Of a stretch of DNA of 64,000 nucleotides, positions 1 through 11,300 are shown in pieces. The translations under genes were made by a program, and so were the position numbers. The number at the start of each line of letters is the position of its first letter. Within the stretch, counting starts at the first letter, position 1. The notes under the pieces were generated by a model. That model was not told the origin of the DNA. It saw only the letters and a list, made by a program, of their open reading frames with translations, and made no database searches. This DNA comes from Gordionus sp. m RMFG-2023 (taxonomy: Eukaryota > Nematomorpha > Gordioida > Chordodea > Parachordodidae), in assembly GCF_954871325.1 (NCBI RefSeq), contig NC_088775.1:38789561-38853560 (forward strand), in the 5' to 3' direction.

Positions 1-1000
1 TCTCAGGATCCTTCAGAATGTAAATTTATTATTTATAAACTGCCCAACTTTGAAAATGTGAATCCAATTATATATGATTAAGGTATATTTTATAAATAAT
101 TTGTTTCAAAAATCGCCAATATGAAATAGATTAAATTTTTTATATTTTTGTAATATGCTACATTTTTTAAGATTAAATATTTATTACTATAAGATAAAGA
201 TGGGTAGAATGTATAGTAAATTTTTTTCTCATTTATTTCATTTAAAGTAATTTTTATCATTGCATAAAAAATAAATTTAGTAAAGTATATCAAATCAAGT
301 AAGAAAATTTATGGTTGATAACTAATATATATTTTAAAATTGCGTGATACATAAATTATATTGAATTTAAAAAATTTGAGCAAGTGAATTTTTAATATAC
401 AATCGCAACTATTTTAAAATTAAATAATCCTCTTCACTCCCCCCCCCCTTAACTTGTACAGAATTTAGTCATACTTACTGAAATTTTGCCCATTTTAATG
501 TCATCAATTGAATGAAGGCCAATAATTATCTATTATCCCCTAATATTTCCATTACTTGCCATTTAATGAAATTTTGCCCATTTTAGTTTTCTCAATTGAA
601 TGAAGGCCAATAATGATCTATTATCTCCTAATCTACTATCTTCACGAAGATAGGTGTTATGGAGGTTAAAATTATGTCCAAGTCTTAATTACATTGATCT
701 ATATTTACCTACGAAGAAAAAAATCGAAGTTGGTATTGACATAAAATGATCCATAATATAGCAAAACCAGAATTCGGAAACTGGGCTAATAAGGGTTCCA
801 AATATATTTTAAAAAAGTAATTTCTAAAATATTGACAAGTGGGTCCTGGATCTAGTTCAAGTTCCAAACTGTTTAAGCAATAAATAAACCTTCTAGAATA
901 AATCGCATAATATATAAATAAACTTTAGGTAGAAACAGTTCAGGAACCTGGAAATTTTAAAAATGGTTCTGTTTAAATAATTTTTAATAGAAGGTGTTTG
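1..1000. other. AT-rich non-coding sequence with an 88-bp direct duplication
   Basis: No convincing coding sequence is visible. A stretch starting at 478 is repeated once 88 bp downstream (about 478-563 and 566-645), both copies containing GAAATTTTGCCCATTTTA and TTGAATGAAGGCCAATAAT with a few differences. A run of ten Cs lies near 439-448. Confidence 0.6.
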
Positions 1001-1210
1001 TAGTGTTGTTAAAAACCCCGATTTTGGTCGATTTTTTAAAACGCACAATTAAGGTTTTAGTCAAATAATATTATGTAAGCTTCAATATTTGGCAGATAGA
1101 TGTCCAAACCTTTCTACCATCTATGAGCAAAATTTTCAATATTATTTAAATTATAATCTCAATCGGGACGTTTATAAAAATCGACTCGAATCAGGTTTTT
1201 AACAATACTA
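1001..1210. mobile_element. MITE of the TAGTGTTGTTAAA family
   Basis: The ends are inverted repeats: TAGTGTTGTTAAAAACC on the left and GGTTTTTAACAATACTA on the right. The 210-bp body has no ORF. Similar ends occur near 4811, 31461 and 46876. Flanking target duplications are not clean. The TIR style would fit a hAT-derived MITE, but that is inference. Confidence 0.6.
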
Positions 1211-1530
1211 GTTTCTAGATTTTCCGATTTTGATGGTTCCACGTTTTGGTTCCAAACTTGAAGAAAAGTTAAAAATTAAAGATTATAGCATTTTAATATT
1301 AAAATAATTATACTATACAATTACCTGTTTCAAAAGGGAAAGAAAAAGGAGTGTTTAAACCGTGTAAATGTTTATTTTTGAGCTGATTCCCTAAGTTTAT
1401 TTTTTGAAAAAAATTTGATGAAATTAAAGGTGCTAAAACATTTCCCCTTATTAAATCAAAAATGTTAATATTATATTTTTATATTTTTTCAATTAAAATA
1501 TTTGAGAATAGCCATAATGATAAATTAGAT
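1211..1530. other. Non-coding, nothing recognised
   Basis: AT-rich sequence without an ORF, an inverted repeat or similarity to the other elements in the window that I can see. Confidence 0.5.
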
Positions 1531-1539
1531 GACTGCCTG

Positions 1540-2160
1540 AATGGACGCCTATTCCAAGTGAGTGGAGTACGATGAGAGGGTTAACAACTCAGGTGGTGGT
1601 AAGGACTTTAAAAAAATCTTTGGTCCAGTTCGGTGTGGCAAGGATAATGTTATCGGATGGCCCAGCCTTTATAGTGTATAATTCAAGTTATTTTGTGATG
1701 AAACCGGGGCAATACACATTTTAACGTCGAGGTATCACCCTAGTTAGAATGAGAGGATGGTGGCAATTGTCAAAAATTGGTTACGAAAATCAAAGTATGG
1801 AGGAGGCAAAATTTGGGTGGCAGTGGCGTATTACACAATAGAAAGGGATAAGAAAAAACCCCAGCAGAGGTTTTTGGGGCGAAAAACCCGGATTTAATAG
1901 ATTAATTGGGATAGGAACCAGATAAATGATGGAAGCGAGGTAAATGAGATGTCTGAATTCGTAGTAAAACAGGCCATGTGGGCCAAAATATATAGAAATA
2001 CGAGAAAATGGGAATCTAGGGAGATCAAAATATGGGACACAAATTAAATCGAGTGAAATCCACCGTCAGAAGGGAAGGAATATGGCACCGAGACCAGTAG
2101 AAAAGGGGAGTGGAAAGTGCAGAATTCGATCGGGACTATGAATAGTGTGAGGTAATTGAT
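1540..2160 (+). mobile_element. Ty3/Gypsy integrase fossil
   Basis: Conceptual translation on the plus strand resembles the integrase core and following C-terminal module of the better preserved Gypsy copy at 60.5-61.3 kb, including a VRGLTTQ-like stretch, a SDG-PAF stretch and a NWLRKSKYGGG stretch. It is a small, old, clearly broken piece with several breaks and no reverse transcriptase beside it. Confidence 0.75.
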
Positions 2161-2900
2161 AAGAAATTCGTAAAAAATAGGTTATAATAATGCTAATATT
2201 GTCAGGGTAAAGGTTGTAGAGAAATATTAATCAGGTAAAGTTGTGCAGAAATAGATAAAATAATGATAACGATATATTATCGAAAATATTATTAGGGTAA
2301 AGGTTGTGGAGGCCATGAAATAGAAAGACGAATAAATTTGTTTCGTTTAATGGAGTTTGAATTAATGCGTGGAGAAATATTAACATTTAAAATATTATAG
2401 AATTTAAAGGATATAGTGGAATTAATAAAAAAATTTTTAAAAAAGAAATATTAATAGTAAAATTAATTAATTAATTACAAGCATAGAAAGAGAAAAATTG
2501 AAAAAGTAATTAAATTTGGGAATGTCAGGTATAATAAGATCATAAATTATCCATAGCGTGTCAAAGATTTAGGAAAATTATGCAATTTTGGAATGTAAGG
2601 TATAAGATGATAAATTATTCATAGTATATCAAAGATTTGGGAAAATTATTTGTTGAATGTCATTGCCAAGCGATAAAAAATGAGGATGAGTTGATAATAT
2701 TGGGAATGTAATGGAGATATTCATTAAAGAAAAGAATATATAAAAGTTACAAATTAGTATTGATATATTTAATAGTTTGAATATAAAGGTATAAAGTATT
2801 ATTTCAATAATCGATATTAATTAGAAATAATATGTAAACTCTGTATATGATAAATATTTAAAAAAAAATTTAAAATCCATATAAAAATTATCTTTTTAAA
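2161..2900 (+). other. Non-coding tail of the Gypsy fossil, with short tandem repeats
   Basis: Downstream of the integrase fossil, where a 3' untranslated region and LTR would be expected. Two copies of a roughly 70-bp unit containing AAAGATTT-GGAAAATTA lie at about 2512-2650, and a GGGTAAAGGTTGT motif recurs near 2205 and 2298. No second LTR copy is visible. Confidence 0.35.
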
Positions 2901-2921
2901 GAAAATAAAAAAAGGAAGATG

Positions 2922-3720
2922 TTAAAAATAGTCATCCTCCTCTGATGACCGCCATGAATCTTTAAATAATTTAAAATTGTAACGTAATATTACAAAGCTG
3001 ATTTCTTGTTTAATCAAAAGGGTCGTCGAGATTGTTGTTTTATGGCTCTTTTGGCTAAATAGTTCGATTAGAGATTTCGCTTCTTTCACAAATGAGCAGT
3101 TTGTTGATACCAAAATGGGTATAAATATTTTATTATCGGCTAAATGTTTGGGATTTACTTTTCGTTATACATAATGGATAGTAATTATTAATTGATGAGG
3201 CGTAAATGTCTATATATGTAAAGTCCCAATACATATGTTTCCCTATATTTCGGAGGATTAACGTATACCCATCAGGCCGTGAGTTATTAATAAGGTGGTA
3301 TCTCGTGGTTCGAGATGTGAAAAAACATCAACTTTGAATAATAAAGCTTGGATTATTTTATTAATTCTTTCGTGCCCTACATATTTGTAACTATTCACGA
3401 GAAAATGGAGTAGATGTTTAACTTTAGAATCAGCCATTACCCATATGTCTAAGCCCTGATAGCCAAAGTATATCTAAATTCCATATTTGTCAAAAGACTT
3501 TTATTTAACATGCTTGGATAAGCTTCCAACCATTCGTGGCCTGATTTATCCATTACAAATAAATGAAGGTTAGTACACTACTGTTCATTGATCGAAAGTA
3601 GTTAGTCTACAGAACGTGACACGATTGCAGCATCCTAAACCTTTTGTAAATCAGAGTTTAAATTGCGCCAAAGGATGTGTTAGCAGATTAGCATAGCATT
3701 GTCTAACATGGTGTCCTAAA
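2922..3720 (-). pseudogene. Decayed transposase-like coding region, family uncertain (possibly piggyBac)
   Basis: Several short open stretches follow each other on the minus strand. One reads GLDIWVMADSKVKHLLHFLV (about 3410-3470), which resembles the 'GIKIW-LADS-tgY--nF-VYTGK' block of piggyBac transposases, where an aspartate of the catalytic triad lies. A further open stretch at 2922-3113 (63 residues, VSTNCSFVKEAKSLIELF) has no family I recognise. Stops interrupt the region repeatedly. The piggyBac idea rests on one short block; another DDE family is possible, and TTAA-flanked ends were not found. Confidence 0.25.
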
Positions 3721-4529
3721 AAGGTTTAATTAATTTGAGAATTCGATTTTTATTTTTTAGTAAAGATTAAATAAAATTTAATCACACGAGTAAAGAGATA
3801 AATACTGGTTGAAGAAAAATTTGTAGTTAAGTATATTTCACATTTTTTATAATTTAAGGGATTTAGTTGTTGAAAATTTAATATCTACAGCTTAAATTAT
3901 TTCACTAATTGGGCCCAATAATGTGGCATCATCCATATACCAAGCATTGAGATTAATATTACAATCCCAAATAAATTTTTAAGCAATACACCACTGTGCA
4001 GAACCTTGTTAATCACATCACCTGTCTGATTAGCAACAAAAATGACAAATAATTAGATTTTATTAAAAAAAAACAAATTATTCAGAATATTTAATCTTGG
4101 ATTATTCCAAATATTTTTTGAATAACCAAACTGCAAGTGATCCAATCTTGTCAAGAGTAGTCAGATATGTAACCGACGGTGAAAATATACAAGTTCTATT
4201 ATAAAAAGAATAAAATTACCAAAGAAGAAGGTTGTATTCTACGAGGTTTATGAGTGATCATGAGCCACAGGTATTACAAGAATCAGTATTTAAACCAAGG
4301 GCATACAGGAATGACAAACACTCAAGACCACTAACAATGATGGTTGAGACAAAATAACTGGAAAAGCGATATCCCTCTCAAATAAGAAATCCCACAGAGA
4401 GATATCAAAATTTAAAGGTGTTGTGTTTAAAAAATATCAATTTAACTTTTTAAATATAAATTGTTTGTAATATTATATAATTTTTTACCATTTAGAATAA
4501 AATTAATTGTTTTTTGAAAAAGATATATA
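3721..4529. other. Non-coding, nothing recognised
   Basis: No ORF of note and no match to the repeats of the window. It could be the 5' part of the decayed gene to its left. Confidence 0.4.
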
Positions 4530-4530
4530 T

Positions 4531-5412
4531 CGGAGACCTGCAGAGGTACTATTTGCACGGCTAGGCCCAGATTAAAAAAATTTCGGCATTTTTTACGGCC
4601 CAACCCGGGTTTAAAAATTTTAGGCCCAGCCCGGATATTTAAAAAAAATATATTTTGAGCCCGGCCCGGATTTTTTAAAAAAAATTTTTTAAGCCCGGCT
4701 CGGAATTTTTTAAAATTATATTCGACCTGGTACATATAAGAAATTCACCTATTTGGTATTTTATCATATTTTTCGGCGAGTATTATCATTTAATAAGCTA
4801 ACATATTAGCTAATGTTGTTAAACGGCTCGTTTTGAGCAGATTTTTAAAAACGGCTAACTCAATATTTTCGCCAAATATTGACTAAGCCTCGAAATTTCG
4901 ATACTATATGTCTAGACTTTTGCTTCTTCTATGAGCAAAATTTTCAGGCTTGCATATTTTTCTGGATAAAAAACTGAGTTAGCCGTTTTTAAAAATCGGC
5001 TCAACAGATATTTGGTATATTACAAATTGATACATAATATTTTGAGAATACACTATATTATTTGTATTTATAAAAAAAATAACTGATATTTTAATTAATA
5101 AAAAATATAACATATATTATATAATAATGTATTTAATCCTTTGCGTATTTAATCCATGGAAGGAAAACTATAATTATATTATGTAAAGATACTATGAGTG
5201 TTAGTTAGTGTTAACTTTCATCAAAAATTATATTAATCATAACTATATATAATCATTATAACCATATCTAATTGACGAATATAATAATTCATGTTATATA
5301 AATTTTTTAAAAAAATACAGCCCGGCCCGGGTATTCTAAAAAAAAATTTCAGGCTTGGCCCAGGTATATTTTAAAAATTTAAAATATGACCCGGCCCCGG
5401 TACCCAGGCCTT
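4531..5412. mobile_element. Degenerate non-autonomous hAT derivative, CCCGGCCC family
   Basis: The left end, GGAGACCTGCAGAGGTAC followed by alternating GC-rich (GGCCCAGCCCGG) and A/T blocks, matches the left end of the hAT element at 50,492. The right side near 5315-5410 carries the same CCCGGCCCGG blocks in the other orientation, but the terminal CTGCAGGTCTCTG is not seen, so the right end is probably lost. It contains no transposase. A TAGTGTTGTTAAA-type MITE is inserted near 4811-5020. Confidence 0.7.
4811..5020. mobile_element. MITE nested in the degenerate hAT derivative
   Basis: Inverted arms: AATGTTGTTAAACGGCTCG plus AAAAACGGCTAACTCA on the left, TGAGTTAGCCGTTTTT and AATCGGCTCAACA on the right. 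The long arms would form a stable hairpin. No coding capacity. It resembles the MITE at 1001-1210, which also contains TCTATGAGCAAAATTTTCA. Confidence 0.6.
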
Positions 5413-5464
5413 ATATATTTAGTGAAATGAATAAAGTATTAGTATTTTTGTTAGAAGTACTTAT

Positions 5465-6135
5465 TTAAATTTTTCACTTTTCAACTGGTCCCAGTGCCAT
5501 ATTCCTTCCATTCCATCAGTGAATTTCACCAATTCAATTTGTGTCCAATATTTTTTAAGATCACATTAGATTCCCATTTTCTTGTACTTTCATATATTCT
5601 GGCCCATACAGCCTGTCCTACTACAAATTCATTGATCTCATTTACCCCTGCTTCCACCTTTTTATCTAATTTCTGCTTCAATAAATCCATTAGATTCTAG
5701 GGTTCATCACCCTAAAAAATTCTCAGTTGGGATTGTTCTCATCTTATCCTTTGACTGTTATTGTAATAAGTCACTTCCTCCTAATTTCTCCTCTTCCATA
5801 TTTCGTAACCAATTTTGGACAATTGCCACCATCTACCCTGACCATTTAAACTTATGTGATATGGCCTGCTAAAATAAGTACCTACCTAGTTTCTAGACAA
5901 AATAACTTGAACTGTTTGCATATGAACCTCCATCTAATACAATTATCTTCACCACACCCAAACTGTGCTGAAAGATTTTTAAGGTCTTATGTCATCCGAG
6001 TTGTCAACCCCTTCACATCTTCATACTGCACCCACTTGAAATAAAAATCCACCATAAGTATATATATTTTATTTCCAAAGTCAAAAAACCAATATGTATG
6101 TATTCCAATGGCTGTGTAGCCTTTAGCGAAATAAA
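5465..6135 (-). mobile_element. Ty3/Gypsy integrase fossil
   Basis: The minus strand encodes broken pieces resembling the integrase core and the C-terminal GPY/F-like module of the Gypsy copies at 20.5-21.3 kb and 60.5-61.3 kb. It belongs to the same family as the plus-strand fossil at 1540-2160. Clearly broken several times; no LTR is found at either side. Confidence 0.7.
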
Positions 6136-6571
6136 ATATTTTCAAAGTTCATTTATGCCAACACAGAATAAGCATTCAACTGGCTATAATAAATAATTGT
6201 TCAATATTATTAAAAATGGCCAAATTTTTCATCCCTGTACTAAAAAAATATCAAGAAAAAAATTATGATTATATATTTTAAAATTCAAGATATTTATCAT
6301 TTTAGCTGTCAGTTAAAATTGAAATTATCACCCATCACTAATATATACTAAGTATTAGGCATCTCTGAATAAAATGTCATTTATAATAGTCTTCAATAGG
6401 CTGGTTTTATTGGTGGGCAGGTTAAAAAATTAAGCAGATGGGTGAGCCAAACTTTGTTTAACCTGGCCAGATATATATAAAAAAAATTAAAATTAATTTA
6501 TTTTAGTAGAAGCTATTGAGTTTACAGTTTGTATATTAAAAGATATATGTTTCTTAGCGTAAACAAGCTTT
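6136..6571. other. Non-coding gap between Gypsy fossil and laminin-EGF-like gene
   Basis: AT-rich; no ORF or recognised repeat. It would hold the 3' untranslated region of the gene on its right. Confidence 0.4.
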
Positions 6572-7258
6572 TTAGGAAACAAATGCTGGTCCAGCATCAA
6601 AAATTTTACATAACCCTAATGATACCATTAATTCTAAACATTTCTTACCTAGAAGTGAGTTATTTATTAGATTAAAAGGTGAGCAGCGATTTCTGTGCTC
6701 TGATGTTAAACACATAAAGCAGTTGAATATTAATGTTTTGTCACAATCTATTCCAGATTCATACATGTTCCTTATTTCATGACAATTGCAAAATTCACAT
6801 TTCTCGTTTTTGTATTCATCAATCTTTTTATAATGATCGTTAGGACATATATTACAAAAATTTCCTACAAAACCATTTTTACATACAGTACATAAAATTC
6901 TATTATTTGCTAATAAAGTAGGTTGTTAATTTTAACAATATTTTAATATACTATATAGACATTCTCCATTTGAATGAGATTTAAGACAGGGGCAGGGTTT
7001 ACATTTGTTTCCTTCTAAATAAAATTGCGATTTACATTTATTACAATATTTGCCATCTTTTCTAGTCAAGCACAAACATTTCTTATAGTTTTGGCAGTTT
7101 TTAAACAGTGTAAGATTCATGTCATTGTCATTATCACAAAAACACAGATGAGAGCCTGCTAAGTAAGAAATGATAAATATATTTAATTTAATACCTGATA
7201 TGTTTTCACAATAGTATACATATATATAATTGGCAATAATAGCATATAAAATTTTCAT
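6572..7258 (-). CDS. Secreted laminin-EGF-like protein, four exons with ultra-short introns
   Basis: Inferred gene of 191 residues. Exons on the minus strand: 7258-7195, 7158-6952, 6909-6649, 6615-6572; introns of 36, 42 and 33 bp, all GT-AG, the first with a pyrimidine-rich TTTCTTACTTAG acceptor. The exon sum is 576 nt, an exact number of codons. The N-terminus (MKILYAIIANYIYVYY) is hydrophobic and may be a signal peptide. The rest is cysteine-rich with laminin-EGF spacing: CLC, GKYCNKCKSQFY, KPCPC, HSNGEC, then after intron 2 CTVCKNGFVGNFCNIC and CEFCNCH. Splicing intron 2 is what brings HSNGEC and CTVC into one domain. Introns 1 and 3 contain no in-frame stop and are multiples of three, so their removal is less certain. 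Such domains act in extracellular matrix or receptor ectodomains. The gene may be longer than the part seen; it is the only likely host gene here. Confidence 0.6.
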
Positions 7259-7287
7259 TTTCTTAACTTAAAAAGTACTGGTGCAAC

Positions 7288-7350
7288 TAAACTGAGAATT
7301 GATAGGTAAACTGAGAATTGATAGGTAAACTGAGAATGGACAGGTAAACT
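7288..7350 (+). repeat. Left terminal tandem repeat of element 1
   Basis: Three to four copies of a 19-bp unit, ACTGAGAATTGATAGGTAA, with decay towards the interior. It is the inverted partner of 13509-13554 and related to the ACTGCGAATGCTAAGGTAA units of element 2. Confidence 0.85.
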
Positions 7351-7612
7351 GAAAATAGATATTAAAATATATTTTTTTATAGCCTATCAATTTTATTTTA
7401 AAAATATAAATAAAATGTTTTTATTAGGTAAATCAAATTTATCCATATTTAATTTTATCTAAATAAATAAAATAGATTATAGAAGGAATTTTAGTCCATA
7501 AATTTAAAATATGTATAGAATTGATATGTTAAATAGAAAATATAACATATTTTAAAAATCGTAAATATATTTCCTTTAGATGGCGTAATATATTTATAAT
7601 TTAGTTTTTAAT

Positions 7613-8357
7613 AGTGATGTTAAAAGTTACTTTTGAAACATAACTAGTTACAGTTACTAGTTACATTGACAAAAACATAACTAGTTACAGTTACTAGTTA
7701 TATTTTTACAAAAGTAACTAGTTATTAGTTACAGTTATTTTCAAAAATAACTAGTTACTTACTTTATACATCCTTCATATGCGCATTATTTATTTATTGA
7801 ATGCATTTATTTTATATAAAAAAATTTAGGATAAACAAAGTATAATCAGTTATTTAAAATAATATACAATTTATTTATATAAAAAAATATCGCAAAATTG
7901 AATATTTACATCGAATATAAAAATATATATTTGCATTGAAAAAAAAACATTTATTTTTCTTAAAAATTAGAATCTAATAAATGTTTATTTGCTTTTAACA
8001 ACAAATTAATTTTAAAGTTATTATCTAGAAGACGTGCTCGTTTATCTCCAAAAATGAGCTTACCTAGACTGAATAAGCGCTCTACGGGAGCACTTGATGT
8101 TAGAACAACATTATATTTAATAAAGAGTAATTTTAACTTTGGAAAATCGTTATATAAAGAAAAAGTGTTGTTATTAGATTTGATAAAATTTTCTATAAGT
8201 TCATATTCCAGAATATTTTGGCGCTTTAGGTCAAAAAATCCAAATACATCAAATGATGTTGGTTTTGAGCATGATTCATTCGTCTGGGATTCAATTTGAG
8301 GTATTAAGATATTTATTAAATTTAAAATTTCCTCCTTTTTTGCTTTATTCCTTTCTT
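7613..8357 (-). mobile_element. 3' end of a hAT transposon captured in element 1
   Basis: The left end starts TAGTGATGTTAAAAGTTAC and is followed by repeated AACTAGTTACAGTTACTAGT blocks (7640-7760), typical of subterminal repeats. The transposase C-terminus lies next to it on the minus strand. The other half is missing; satellite monomers begin where the coding sequence stops being recognisable. Confidence 0.7.
7960..8300 (-). pseudogene. hAT transposase C-terminal dimerisation domain
   Basis: An open frame of about 110 codons, without its own start, ends in a stop at 7960. It reads YNVVLTSSAPVERLFSLGK, then IFGDKRARLLDNNF and LLKANKHLL, which is the hAT-family C-terminal dimerisation block (usual form 'ssa-vERvFS-aG-i---kR--L'). 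Upstream residues SFDVFGFFDLKRQN fit the region before this block. The RNase H-like catalytic core is absent, so it is a 3' fragment. Confidence 0.8.
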
Positions 8358-11300
8358 TTTAAAATATTTTATTTTTTTGACTCATTTTGTGTACATTACT
8401 CATATAATGAAAAAAAATTTAAGTTTCCGTCATTATTTGTTGAGTTATGATGTCAATTCTCAATTTAGTCAAAAATTTATTAGATTTTTGGGATTTTAAA
8501 AATATTATTTTTTTGACTCATTTTGTTTAAACCTATTCATATAAACATAATATGAAAAAAAATTTAGATTTCCATCAATATATTTTGAGTTTTGATGTCA
8601 ATTCTCAGTTTAAGTAATTTATTAGATTTTTGGGATTTTAAAAATATTTTAGATTTTTTGACTCATTTTGTGTAAACATAATCATATAAACATAAAATGA
8701 AATAAATTTTAAGTTTCCATCATTATTTATTGAGTTATGATGTCAATTCTCAGTTTAGTCAATGTTTTTTAGATTTTAGGTATTTTAAAAATATTTTATT
8801 TTTTTGACTCATTTTGTGTAACCTTACTCATATAAACATAAAATGAAAAATTTAAGTTTCCGTCATTATTCTTTGAGTTATGATGTCAATTCTTAGTTTA
8901 GTAAAAAAAAATTATTTTTGAGATTTTTAAAATATTTTATTTTTTTTGACTCATTTTACGTAAACCTACTCATATAAACATAAAATAAAAAAAATTTTTA
9001 AGTTTCCGTCATTATTATTTGAGTTATGATGTCAATTCTTTTAGTAAAAAAAATTAGATTTTTATAATTTTTAAAATATTTTATTTTTTTTGACTCATTT
9101 TGTGTACATTACTCATAATATACATAATATGAAAAAAAATTTAAGTTTCCGTCATTATTTTTTGAGTTATGATGTCAATTCTCAGTTTAAGTAATTTTTT
9201 AGATTTTTGGGATTTTTAAAATATTTTATTTTTTGACTAATTTTGTGTAAACTTACTCAAATAAACATAAAATGAAAAAAACTTTAAGTTTCCATCAATA
9301 TTTTTTGAGTTTTGATGTCTTCTCAGTTTACTCAAAAATTTATTAGATTTTTGGTAATATAAAAATATTTTATTTTTTTGACTCATTTTGTGTAACCTTA
9401 CTCATATAAACATAAAATGGAAAAAAATTTAAGTTTCCATCATTATTCTTTGAGTTATGATGTCAATTCTTAGTTTAGTAAAAAAAAATTAGATTTTTAT
9501 GATTTTTAAAATATTTTATTTTTTTGACTCATTTTGTGTATATTACTCATATAAACATAATATGAAAAAAAATTTAAGTTTCCGTCATTATTTTTTGAGT
9601 TATGATGTCAATTCTCAATTTAGTCAAAAATTTATTAGATTTTTGCGATTTTAAAAATATTATTTTTTTTTGACTCATTTTGTTTAAACCTACTCATATA
9701 AACATAATATGAAAAAAAATTTAGATTTCCATCAATATTTTTTGAGTTTTGATGTCAATTCTCAGTTTAAGTAATTTTTTAGATTTTTGGGATTTTAAAA
9801 ATATTTTATTTTTTTTGACTCATTTTGTGTAAACATAATCATATAAACATAAAATGAAATATATTTTAAGTTTCCATCATTATTTTTTGAGTTATGATGT
9901 CAATTCTCAGTTTATTCAATGTTTTTTAGATTTTAGGTATTTTAAAAATATTTTATTTTTTTGACTCATTTGTGTAACCTTACTCATATAAACATAAAAT
10001 GAAAAATTTAAGTTTCCGTCATTATTCTTTGAGTTATGATGTCAATTCTTAGTTTAGTAAAAAAAAATTTAGATTTTTGGGATTTTTAAAATATTTTATT
10101 TTTTTGACTTATTTTGTGTACATTACTCATATAAACATAATATGAAAAAAAAATTTAAGTTACCGTCTTCTTTGAGTTATGATGTCAATTCTTAGTTTAC
10201 TCAAAAATTTATTAGATTTTTGGGATTTTAAAAATATTTTTTTTTGACTCATTTTGTTTAAACCTACTCATATAAGCATAAAATGGAAAAAAATTTAAGT
10301 TTCCGTCATTATTCTTTGAGTTATGATGTCTCCAGTTTACTCAAAAATTTATTAGATTTTTGGTATTTTAAAAATATTTTATTTTTTTGACTCATTTTGT
10401 GTAACCTTACTCATATAAACATAAAATGGAAAAAAATTTAAGTTTCCATCATTAATTTTTGAGTTTTGATGTCAATTCTCAGTTTACTCAAAAATTTATT
10501 AGATTTTTGGTATTTTAAAAATATTTTATTTTTTTGACTCATTTTGTGTAACCTAACTCATATAAACATAAAATGGAAAAAAATTTAAGTTTCCGTCATT
10601 ATTCTTTGAGTTATGATGTCAATTCTTAGTTTACTCAAAAATTTATTAGATTTTTGGGATTTTAAAAATATTTTTTTTTGACTCATTTTGTTTAAACCTA
10701 CTCATATAAGCATAATATGAAAAAAAATTTAAGTTTCCATCATTAATTTTTGAGTTTTGATGTCAATTCTCAGTTTACTCAAAAATTTATTAGATTTTTG
10801 GTATTTTAAAAATATTTCATTTTTTTGACTCATTTTGTGTAAACCTACTCACATAATAAACATAAAATGAAAAATATTTTAAGTTTCCGTCATTATTTTT
10901 TGAGTTATGATGTCAATTCTCAGTTTACTCAAAAATTTATTAGATTTTTGGTATTTTAAAAATATTTTATTTTTTTGACTCATTTTGTGTAAACCTACTC
11001 ACATAATAAACATAAAATGAAAAATATTTTAAGTTTCCATCATTATTTTTTGAATCTGCCCCACCCCCCGCTGCGTACGCGCCTGAAATTAGATATGTTG
11101 TAACTTGTAAATATAGGGTCATTTATATGTCAATTTTAGTTAAAATTTTTTTGATTTTTGAGATTTTAAAAATATTTTATTTTTTGACTCATTTTGTGTA
11201 AACATACTCATATAAACATAAAATGAAATAAATTTTAAGTTTCCATCATTATCTTCTGAGTTATGATGTCAATTCTCAGTTTAGTCAATGTTTTTTAGAT

